A stretch of 29,531 nt of DNA from Salibaculum sp031581025 (GTDB taxonomy: Bacteria > Pseudomonadota > Alphaproteobacteria > Rhodobacterales > Rhodobacteraceae): the NCBI RefSeq assembly GCF_031581025.1, contig NZ_JAVLCA010000033.1, one strand, 5' to 3'. Below the pieces are notes generated by a model that saw only the letters and a program-made list of their open reading frames with translations, was not told the DNA's origin and made no database searches. The stretch's first letter is position 1. Every line of letters begins with the position of its first letter. A program made the position numbers and the translations under genes. Shown piece after piece: positions 1 to 6,647 of this stretch.

Positions 1-136
1 GAAGCCTGACGGTTTACCGGGGCGGTTGCTCCTTCGGCACTGGCAATGCCAGTTCTCCCGTCACGCATAGAAATACTAGCGCGACCACCCCCCGATCACA
101 AGCCCCCACCCCGGTGCGTCACGCAAAGGTTTGGCT

Positions 137-181
137 TTGCCGTGACGCGCGGCATGCTTTAACATAGAGAAAATTGAATAT
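137..181 (+). promoter_or_regulatory. Candidate soxH promoter with overlapping SoxR half-site
   Basis: A TTGCCG hexamer (137-142), a 17-base spacer and TAACAT (160-165) form a plausible sigma-70 promoter. The sequence TTGAATATG (174-182) overlaps its start region. The reverse complement, CATATTCAA, occurs in the soxS-soxV intergenic region. Only the GAAT half of an ATTC-N8-GAAT operator is well matched; the left half reads ATAG. The first 136 bases hold a small hairpin (ACTGGC 39-44 with GCCAGT 48-53) but no gene that I can recognise. Confidence 0.35.
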
Positions 182-199
182 GAAAACCGGGAGGACACC

Positions 200-1108
200 A
201 TGCACATCGACCGCCGCACCCTGCTTTTGACCGGCAGCGCCGCCCTTGGCGCCGCCGCCCTGCCCCGCTGGACCCATGCGCAGGTCACCCTGGGCGATAT
301 CCGCATCGACACGCTCAGCGACGGCAACCTGGTGCTGCCGCGCGACTTCCAGTTCGGCGGGTTGCCGCAGGACGAGGTCACCGCCATCCTCGAGCGCCAC
401 GGCATCACCGGCAACGAGCTGACACCGGACTGCAACATCACGCTGATGCGCGACGGCACCAACACGGTGATCTTCGACGTGGGCGCCGGGCCGAGCTTCA
501 TGCCCTCGGCGGGCAAGCTCTGGCAGGCGCTGGACGCGATCGGCGTCGCGCCCGCGGATGTCACCCACGTGGTCTTTACCCATGCCCATCCCGATCACCT
601 CTGGGGGCTGCAGGACGATTTCGGCGATCTGGTCTTTCCTCAGGCGGAGTACATGATCGGCCGTGTCGAGCGCGACTACTGGCTGGACCCGGCCACGCCC
701 GACACCATCGGCGAGGCGCGTCTCGCCTTCGCGGCCGGCGCGATCCGCTACCTTGGCGAACTGGAGGATCGGCTGACGGTCTTCGAGGACGGCGCGGAAA
801 TCCTGCCCGGGGTCGCCGCCCGCGCCACTTTCGGGCACACGCCGGGCCACATGGCCTTCGAGCTGCGCGGCGGCAGTGAAAGCATCATGGTGCTGGGCGA
901 TTGCATCGGCAACGACCACGTCGCCTTTGCACGACCCGAGTGGCCGTCCGGGTCCGACCAGGACCCGGAGTTGGGCGTGCAGACCCGCACGGCCCTGCTG
1001 GACCAGCTGGCCAGCGCGCAGATGGCGGTCGTCGGGTTCCACCTGCCCTATCCGGGGATCGGCCGCGCCGAGACGTCGGGCAATGCCTATCGCTTCGTCG
1101 CGGCCTGA
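200..1108 (+). CDS. soxH: SoxH-like periplasmic MBL-fold metallohydrolase
   Basis: This 302-residue protein starts with a Tat-type signal (twin arginine at residues 5-6, hydrophobic stretch, likely cleavage near residue 28). It carries the metallo-beta-lactamase metal motif HAHPDH at residues 128-133, followed by GHTPGH and LGD metal-ligand segments. The fold and export signal fit SoxH, a member of the zinc metallohydrolase family found at the end of Paracoccus sox clusters. SoxH is not essential for thiosulfate oxidation there, and its substrate is unsettled. GGGAGGA lies just upstream of the chosen ATG. Unlike the other sox structural genes it is on the plus strand and converges on hemA, so it needs its own promoter. 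The family is certain; the SoxH name rests on context and could equally be SoxG-like. Confidence 0.75.
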   Translation: MHIDRRTLLLTGSAALGAAALPRWTHAQVTLGDIRIDTLSDGNLVLPRDFQFGGLPQDEVTAILERHGITGNELTPDCNITLMRDGTNTVIFDVGAGPSFMPSAGKLWQALDAIGVAPADVTHVVFTHAHPDHLWGLQDDFGDLVFPQAEYMIGRVERDYWLDPATPDTIGEARLAFAAGAIRYLGELEDRLTVFEDGAEILPGVAARATFGHTPGHMAFELRGGSESIMVLGDCIGNDHVAFARPEWPSGSDQDPELGVQTRTALLDQLASAQMAVVGFHLPYPGIGRAETSGNAYRFVAA

Positions 1109-1143
1109 CGACCGGGCGGGCGGCGGGGCCGGTTTCCCGGCCC

Positions 1144-1174
1144 CGCGAACAAATTTCTGGAAATTTGTTCCGCG
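1144..1174. terminator. Palindromic hairpin between convergent soxH and hemA
   Basis: GAACAAATTT (1147-1156) and AAATTTGTTC (1161-1170) are perfect inverted arms around a CTGG loop. CGCG on both sides extends the stem if one C is bulged. The AT-rich arms supply a run of U-containing bases on either strand. Lying between two convergent genes, it most likely ends transcription in both directions. Confidence 0.6.
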
Positions 1175-2398
1175 CTACTGCGCCGCGAGTGGCTGACGGG
1201 CCAGCTGGCACTGGGTCCAGAGATCGCAGAGCGCCCCGACCAGCCGCTCGATATCGGCTTGCGCGTGGACCGGCCCGGGAGTGATGCGCAGCCGCTCGGT
1301 GCCCTTGGGTACGGTGGGATAGTTGATCGGCTGGATGTAGATGCCGAACCGGTCCATCAGCGTGTCACTGATGAACTTGCACTTGACCGGATCGCCCACC
1401 ATCACGGGAATGATGTGCCCGGGGTTCGGGATATGCGGGATGCCGATCTCGTCGAGCCGGGCGCGCACCTGCGCGACCTTGTCCTTTTGCAGGTCGCGTT
1501 CGGCGGACGAGGCCTTGAGGTGCCGGATCGAGGCACAGGCCCCCGCCGCCACCGCGGGCGGCAGCGCCGTGGTGAAGATGAACCCGCTGGCAAAGGAGCG
1601 CACGAAATCCACCAGGTCGCTGGAGGCAGCGATATAGCCGCCGACCACGCCGAAGGCCTTGCCCAGCGTGCCCTCGATCACCGTGAGCCGATCCATCAGC
1701 CCCTCGCGCTCGGCGATGCCACCGCCGCGCGGGCCGTACATGCCCACCGCGTGCACCTCGTCAAGATAGGTCATGGCATTGTAGCGGTCGGCCAGGTCGC
1801 AGATCTCTCGAATCGGCGCGATGTCGCCATCCATGGAATAGACGCTCTCGAAGGCGATCAGCTTGGGAACATTCGCCGGCAGCGCCTGCAGCTGCGCCTC
1901 AAGGTCCTGCAGGTCGTTGTGCTGCCAGATGACCTTCTGCGCCTTGGAATGGCGGATCCCCTCGATCATGCTGGCGTGGTTGCCCGCATCCGAGAGGATC
2001 ACCAGCCCCGGGATCTTCGCGCCCAGGGTGCCCAGGGTGGCCCAGTTGGACACGTAGCCGGAGGTGAACAGCAGCGCCGCTTCCTTGCCGTGCAGATCGG
2101 CCAGTTCGCGTTCGAGCAGCACGTGATGATGCGTGGTGCCGGAAATGTTGCGCGTGCCCCCGGCCCCGGCCCCGACGGTATCGAGCGCCTGGTGCATGGC
2201 CGCCAGCACATCCGGGTGCTGGCCCATGCCGAGATAGTCGTTGGAACACCAGATCGTAACGTCGCGGACGGACGCGCCCAGGTGGTTTCTGGCCTTGGGA
2301 AAGGCGCCGCGTTCCCGCTCCAGGTCGGCGAAGACACGGTAGTTGCCCTCGTCCTTCAGGCGCGTGAGTTCGGCGCGAAAGTAGGCGTCGTAATTCAT
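1175..2398 (-). CDS. hemA: 5-aminolevulinate synthase
   Basis: This enzyme condenses glycine and succinyl-CoA to 5-aminolevulinate using pyridoxal phosphate, the first step of haem synthesis by the C4 route typical of alphaproteobacteria. The 407-residue length is normal. The N-terminal CSNDYLGM segment, the central DEVHAVG motif and the cofactor lysine (K247, in TLGKAFG) are all present. The ATG lies 6 bases after the stop codon of the DUF302 gene, so the two are almost certainly cotranscribed. Its place behind a cluster encoding five c-type cytochromes suggests that it supplies haem for them. An FNR-type site ahead of the DUF302 gene may govern it. Other copies of hemA may exist elsewhere in the genome; that cannot be seen here. 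Confidence 0.95.
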   Translation of the reverse strand: MNYDAYFRAELTRLKDEGNYRVFADLERERGAFPKARNHLGASVRDVTIWCSNDYLGMGQHPDVLAAMHQALDTVGAGAGGTRNISGTTHHHVLLERELADLHGKEAALLFTSGYVSNWATLGTLGAKIPGLVILSDAGNHASMIEGIRHSKAQKVIWQHNDLQDLEAQLQALPANVPKLIAFESVYSMDGDIAPIREICDLADRYNAMTYLDEVHAVGMYGPRGGGIAEREGLMDRLTVIEGTLGKAFGVVGGYIAASSDLVDFVRSFASGFIFTTALPPAVAAGACASIRHLKASSAERDLQKDKVAQVRARLDEIGIPHIPNPGHIIPVMVGDPVKCKFISDTLMDRFGIYIQPINYPTVPKGTERLRITPGPVHAQADIERLVGALCDLWTQCQLARQPLAAQ

Positions 2399-2404
2399 GT
2401 CGGG

Positions 2405-2833
2405 TCAGGTCCCCGCGGCGGCCTGGACGATCTCGTCCAGAAGGGTTTCGACGGTCTGCATTGGCCCGTCCGGGTAGGTGCGATGCCCGATCATGACGTC
2501 GCCGTCACGTTCCGTGACGAAGATGCCGTAGGGGCAATGCGCGATGTTCATCGGGTCGGCTTCCATGACCTCGCGCGAGACGGTGGCCGAACAGAACAGG
2601 AAGACGTCGGCGGCTTCGAAGATGGTGACGTCCGAGCCGACATCTTCGCCGGTGCGGTTGAGCATGTCGCCGACGTGGCTGACATAGTCGATCACCAGGC
2701 CGCGGCCGATGATCTCGTTCTCGACGGCGAAGGTGGCATCGTCGAAACTGCCCTCGAAGGGGGTCATGACGGCCTCTTGCGCCAGTGCGGTTGTTGCGGT
2801 CAGGCACAGGGCCAGGACGGCAAGCGTTTTCAT
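2405..2833 (-). CDS. Exported DUF302-domain protein
   Basis: The reading frame is open further upstream, but the start is placed at the internal ATG. It is preceded by GGAGGAG and opens directly with a signal peptide (Lys at position 2, hydrophobic core, Ala-x-Ala cleavage near residue 19). The mature part of about 120 residues matches the DUF302 fold in its general pattern: an FDDATFAVE helix start, a central FLFCSA strand and a HCPYGIFV segment with a cysteine. DUF302 proteins are small periplasmic proteins of unknown function, often found next to sulfur-oxidation genes. The gene follows soxF after a strong hairpin and precedes hemA by 6 bases. A role in sulfur or haem handling is only a guess from position. 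Confidence 0.8.
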   Translation of the reverse strand: MKTLAVLALCLTATTALAQEAVMTPFEGSFDDATFAVENEIIGRGLVIDYVSHVGDMLNRTGEDVGSDVTIFEAADVFLFCSATVSREVMEADPMNIAHCPYGIFVTERDGDVMIGHRTYPDGPMQTVETLLDEIVQAAAGT

Positions 2834-2857
2834 GGGGTCTCCTCCGTGTTGGGCACC

Positions 2858-2899
2858 ATTTTCACCGACAGGCATTCCGCGGGCCTTGACCTGGATCAA
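2858..2899 (-). promoter_or_regulatory. Candidate class II FNR/Crp-type promoter for DUF302-hemA
   Basis: On the minus strand TTGAT-CCAG-GTCAA (2899 down to 2886) matches the FNR consensus TTGAT-N4-ATCAA at nine of ten positions. GAAAAT (2863-2858) matches four of six bases of a -10 box. If transcription starts at 2851, the box spans -12 to -7 and the centre of the FNR-type site lies at -41.5, the class II activator position. The start codon then follows an 18-base leader. FnrL-controlled hemA is established in Rhodobacter sphaeroides; the assignment here is inferred. Related regulators such as Dnr/NnrR read similar sites. Confidence 0.5.
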
Positions 2900-2908
2900 G
2901 GCCCGCGG
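2877..2908 (-). terminator. Perfect 13-bp hairpin after soxF
   Basis: The arms at 2877-2889 and 2896-2908 are perfect inverted complements with a six-base loop (2890-2895). No U-run follows, so it would be an inefficient intrinsic terminator, or a 3' stabiliser for the sox transcript. The FNR-type box lies in the inner part of the same palindrome, so the symmetry may serve protein binding, RNA folding or both. Confidence 0.45.
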
Positions 2909-2918
2909 GACCGGTCGG

Positions 2919-4187
2919 TCAGCCGAACATGTCGGCGGTGATTCCGTCGTACCAGCCGATCGACTCGCGGTAGGTAGCGGCCCGGACCTCGGCGCTTTCG
3001 CCAGTGTCCGAGATGAAGCCGTCGACCTTGGCGATCTTTTCCTCGGTGGCCTCGTAGGTGGCGCCCACCTTGACCCCGTTGTCGGTGTCGATCAGCGACC
3101 AGCAGGTATTGGCGAAGCGCGCCGGGAAGACGCTGGAGCCGGTCAGGGCCCCGCGCACGGCGTTGGCGCAGACCTTGGCCTGGCTGTTGGCCGCGAAGCC
3201 GGATTTCGGCATGTCGCCCTGCGCCGCGCTATCCCCGAGCACATGGACGTTCTCGTCCATGGTGCTGGACAGATCGGTGGCGTTGACCGGCGCCCAGTTG
3301 CCCTCGGTGACGCCGGCGATCTCGGCAATGCGGCCGGCCTTCATGGCCGGGATCACGTTGCAGACATCCACGTTCTCGACCGCGCCGCCGATCGAGAGGG
3401 TCATGGCCTCGGGGTCGACCTCGACATCGTCGCCGCCGAAGTCCGGGCCGATGCGCTCGATCATGCCGGCGTAGTTGTTGCGCCAGCCGTCCTCGAAAAG
3501 CGCCTGCTTGGAAAAGTTCTGCTTGGGATCGGCGATCAGGATCTTGGCCGTCGGATTGATCTCGGACAGAAGGTGGGCGACCATACTGACCCGTTCGTAG
3601 GGGCCCGGCGGGCAGCGGTAGGGGTTGGGCGGGGCGACCATGGCATAGGTACCGCCCTCGGGCATGGCCTCGATTTGCGCCTTGAGCAATTCGGTCTGGC
3701 TGCCGGCCTTGTAGGCATGGGGCATCCGGTCCTGGGCGTTGATGTCCCAGCCGGGCACGGCCCCGTCCACGAAGTCGATCCCGGGCGACAGGATCAGCCG
3801 ATCGTAGCCCAGCGTGTACCCCCCCGCGGTGGTCACGGTCCGCGCGTCGCGGTCCACGCCGGTGGCCCAGTCGTGCAGCACGTTGATCCCGTAGCTGCCC
3901 GCGAGCGTGCCGTAGGAATGGCCGAGGCTGTCCATCTCGCGGAAGCCGCCGATGTAGAGGTTCGAAAAATAACAGGTGTAATAGGCGCGTGTCGGCTCGA
4001 TCAGGGTCACGTCGATCGCGCCGTTCGAGTCCTTGGCGATGTAGCGCGCCGCCGTGGCCCCGCCCGAGCCGCCGCCGATGACGACGACGCGCGGGCGGCC
4101 GTTGTCCTGGCCCATGACGCGGGGCGCCGAAAGCGTCGCCGCGCCCGCGGCCGCGGTGCCGATGAAGGCTCTTCTGTTCAGTTTCAT
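2919..4187 (-). CDS. soxF: SoxF, FAD-dependent sulfide dehydrogenase (flavocytochrome c flavoprotein subunit)
   Basis: This 422-residue flavoprotein has a Tat signal (twin arginine at 5-6) and an FAD-binding Rossmann motif, GGGSGG, at 38-43. The YYTCYFSN segment contains C72, the position at which FAD is covalently attached in flavocytochrome c. C192 (RCPPGPY) and C362 (NTCW) match the redox-active cysteine pair of the family. It oxidises sulfide in the periplasm and passes electrons to a cytochrome partner, here most likely SoxE, the next gene upstream. GGAGGAG precedes the ATG. The 113-base gap to soxE is GC-rich with no clear signal. FccB is the nearest alternative name; the sox context favours SoxF. 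Confidence 0.92.
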   Translation of the reverse strand: MKLNRRAFIGTAAAGAATLSAPRVMGQDNGRPRVVVIGGGSGGATAARYIAKDSNGAIDVTLIEPTRAYYTCYFSNLYIGGFREMDSLGHSYGTLAGSYGINVLHDWATGVDRDARTVTTAGGYTLGYDRLILSPGIDFVDGAVPGWDINAQDRMPHAYKAGSQTELLKAQIEAMPEGGTYAMVAPPNPYRCPPGPYERVSMVAHLLSEINPTAKILIADPKQNFSKQALFEDGWRNNYAGMIERIGPDFGGDDVEVDPEAMTLSIGGAVENVDVCNVIPAMKAGRIAEIAGVTEGNWAPVNATDLSSTMDENVHVLGDSAAQGDMPKSGFAANSQAKVCANAVRGALTGSSVFPARFANTCWSLIDTDNGVKVGATYEATEEKIAKVDGFISDTGESAEVRAATYRESIGWYDGITADMFG

Positions 4188-4300
4188 GTCGGGTCTCCTC
4201 CCTTGGTTGCTTGGCGCGCCGATTGGCCCGGCGTCGTTGTGGTCCGGCTGCCCGGTCCCCCTTTGTGGCGGGGCCCCTCCCGGCCCCGTCCTGTCCGTCC

Positions 4301-5005
4301 CTATTCGACCGTCGCGAAATAGGCGGCCAGCGCCGCGATCTCCTCGTTCGACAGGCGGCTGGCCGTCATCTGCATGACGTTGTGCTCACGCACGCCCTCC
4401 TTGTAGGCGTGCATCGCGGTAACGAAGACATCTTCGGGCCAGTTGGTGATCGACGGGATGCCGTTGGCGGCGCCGCTTTCCTGATGGCACGAGGTGCACT
4501 CGCCGGACAGGTATTCACCGTAGGCCGGGTCGCCCACGATGGCGAGGATTTCCGGGTCGACCGAATGATCCACCGCCGCCGCCGTGAGCGCGGCCTCGGG
4601 AATGTCGGCCGGGTCGGCCGAGAACAGCCGCAGGTAGGCCAGCAGGTCGGCGCGATCCTCGGCATCCGCCATCCCGGCGTAGTTCATCCGGGTGCGGCTG
4701 ACGAAGACTCGGGGGTTCTCGATGTAGCGGTCCAGCGTCTCGAAGGTCCACTTCAGCCCGGCATCGGCCCGCAGCATCATGTCCTCTGAATAGCGGAACC
4801 CCTCGATGGCGCCAGCGCGGCGGTCGAAAATCCCGTTCAGATGCGGGCCGACCCGGTTGCGCGCGCCCTGCCCCACCAGGTGACAGGACGCGCAATCCGA
4901 CTGAAAGAGCGCCTCGCCGCGGTCGGGATCGCCCCCCACCTGTGCGGCGCCGCTGCTGCCCAGGCCGGCGAGGATCACCGCCGGGAGAAGCGCCCGGCGG
5001 ATCAT
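4301..5005 (-). CDS. soxE: SoxE, periplasmic dihaem cytochrome c
   Basis: The start is the ATG overlapping the soxD stop codon by one base (TGATG), which implies translational coupling. The 234-residue product has an N-terminal signal peptide ending near residue 21 and two c-haem sites, CASCH at 38-42 and CTSCH at 170-174. The first domain is class I cytochrome-like, with the RNRVGPHLNGI pattern shared with the C-terminal haem domain of SoxD. Position between soxD and soxF fits SoxE, the cytochrome partner of SoxF. The first haem domain resembles SoxD so closely that a duplication is likely. Confidence 0.88.
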   Translation of the reverse strand: MIRRALLPAVILAGLGSSGAAQVGGDPDRGEALFQSDCASCHLVGQGARNRVGPHLNGIFDRRAGAIEGFRYSEDMMLRADAGLKWTFETLDRYIENPRVFVSRTRMNYAGMADAEDRADLLAYLRLFSADPADIPEAALTAAAVDHSVDPEILAIVGDPAYGEYLSGECTSCHQESGAANGIPSITNWPEDVFVTAMHAYKEGVREHNVMQMTASRLSNEEIAALAAYFATVE

Positions 5006-6647
5006 CACTGTGCCTCGAAGGTCGAGAGGTAGGCGGTGATCGCCGCGATCTCGTCCTCGCTGCGCAAGCCGGCGAAGGACATGTTCGTGCCCGGCATGGC
5101 GCCGCGCGGATCGGCCAGGTACTCCCCGAGGCGCTCGGGGGTCCAGACCTCGCCCGCGGCGTTGGCCTCCTCGAAGACGCCCGAATACCGGAAGCCCTCG
5201 ATCCCGCCGATGGCGCGCCCCAGCACGCCGTTGAGGTGCGGGCCGACGCCGTTGCGCGCGCCGTCGCCGACCTGGTGGCAAGCCTGGCACTTGCGGAAGA
5301 CGCCCTCGCCTTCCTCGACCAGCGCCGGATCGACCGCGGCCACCTCCTCGGTGGACTCTGTCTCCGACGTCTCGGCCTCGGCCTCTTGCGTCTCGGCCGC
5401 CCCGGTGGTCTCGGCGGCGGCCTCGGTCGCCTCGGCCTCTTNNNNNNNNNNNNNNNNNNNNNNNNNNNNNNNNNNNNNNNNNNNNNNNNNNNNNNNNNNN
5501 NNNNNNNNNNNNNNNNNNNNNNNNNNNNNNNNNNNNNNNNNTGCGTCTCGGCCGCCCCGGTGGTCTCGGCGGCGGCCTCGGTCGCCTCGGCCTCTTGCGT
5601 CTCGGCCGCCCCGGTGGTCTCGGCGGCGGCCTCGGTCGCCTCGGCCTCTTCGTCCTCGGGTGTGACGTCCAGCACGCTGGCGCGCATGGTGATCTCGACG
5701 CTGTCCTTGCAGTCCTCCATGCAGGGCTCTTCGCTGAAGGCCGGTATCTCGCCCTCGGCGCGGTCATCCATGAAGAAACCGTCCTCGTTGGGCAAGCTGA
5801 CCTCGGTGAACGTGTCCTGCGACAGCTCGAAATCGTCCTCCACGAGGTTGTTGAGATAGAGGATATAGGCAGTGACCGCGTAGACCTCGTCGTCGGTCAG
5901 GCTCTGGGCCTGGCCGTAGGGCATGGCCCGGTGCACGTAGTCCCAGACGGTGGACAGGTAGGGCCAGTAGGAGCCTGGGGTCTTGACCGGGTCCTCGCGT
6001 TCCAGCGTGTCCCAGCCCCCCGAAAGCACGGGCCAGCGCGCCCGGCCCTCGCCGAAATCGCCGTGGCACTGGGCACAGTTCTCGATGTAGACCTCCTCGC
6101 CGGTCCAGACATCGCCCGAACCCGTGGGCAGGCCGGCACCATCGGGGCGGATGTCGATGTCCCAGGCGGCAACTTCCTCGTCCAGCGCTTCGCGGCCGAG
6201 GTCGAAACTGTTGCCTTCAAGCTCGCCGATCATGGGGCTTTCGTGGCTTTGCGCCCATGCGGCCCCGACGAAAAGCGCGGGCAACGAGGTGCCACCTTCG
6301 AAGGTGTCGCCGGCCTCGGCGCTCGCCTCTGCGGTGACGGTTTCGGTGGCCGCGGCGTCGGCGGGGGCCTCGGCCTCGGCAGGGGCTGTTGCCTCGGCAA
6401 CGGTGTTCTCGGTGCCCTCGTCGACCGCTTCGATCTCGGCGGGTGCAGCGTCCGCGACCTCTTCGGTTTCGGTGGTTTCGGCGTCGGGGGCCGTGGCCTG
6501 CGCGGCCATGGTGTCGGCCTCAGCCTGTGCCGCGGCGGCGTCGGCCTCGGCGGTGTGCGCGGCGCGCTCGGACAGGCCGACGCTCAGCGCGATGACCGAG
6601 GTCGCGGCCACGGCGACCAGGGCGAGTTGGTTAGGAAATTTCGACAT
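5005..6647 (-). CDS. soxD: SoxD, dihaem cytochrome subunit of sulfane dehydrogenase (contains assembly gap)
   Basis: SoxD takes electrons from the molybdenum subunit SoxC. The start (ATG at 6647) overlaps the soxC stop by 17 bases. The N-terminus has a hydrophobic helix (about 8-25), then roughly 85 residues of Ala/Glu-rich sequence, then a second hydrophobic stretch, LPALFVGAAWAQ (123-133), resembling the end of a signal peptide. The first haem site is CAQCH at 191-195. A linker of 18-residue repeats follows, broken by 100 Ns, and then the C-terminal cytochrome domain with CQACH (codons at 5289-5275) and a probable methionine ligand in PGTNMSFAG. The frame changes across the Ns as drawn, but is restored if the gap holds whole 54-base repeats. 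The visible protein is well over 400 residues, longer than the roughly 384 of Paracoccus SoxD. Confidence 0.88.
5387..5649 (-). repeat. 54-base tandem repeat encoding an acidic 18-residue linker
   Basis: One full unit lies before the gap (5387-5440), with the first base of the next at 5441, and two identical units follow it (5542-5595 and 5596-5649). Each encodes EAEATEAAAETTGAAETQ or a rotation of it. Identity of the copies at the DNA level indicates recent expansion and explains why the assembly broke here. The copy number is unknown. Confidence 0.95.
5442..5541. other. Assembly gap (100 Ns)
   Basis: A run of exactly 100 Ns inside the soxD repeat array is a conventional placeholder and not a measured length. 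Repeat phase requires the missing length to be 54k minus 1 bases (53, 107, 161 and so on). Any such value rejoins the two soxD frames. Confidence 0.98.

Noticed and set aside
1..199. Possible 3' end of an upstream gene at the window edge
   Set aside because: No frame gives a recognisable product and the stretch holds a hairpin and promoter-like sequence instead.
5387..5649. Tandem 54-base repeats as a CRISPR array
   Set aside because: There are no spacers; units abut, are in frame and encode an acidic linker.
5005..5767. soxD as a frameshifted pseudogene, or soxE fused to the repeats through a long open frame
   Set aside because: The frame change arises only from the arbitrary 100-N filler; whole repeat units restore it. 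The long frame through the repeats into soxE has no family resemblance before the soxE ATG.
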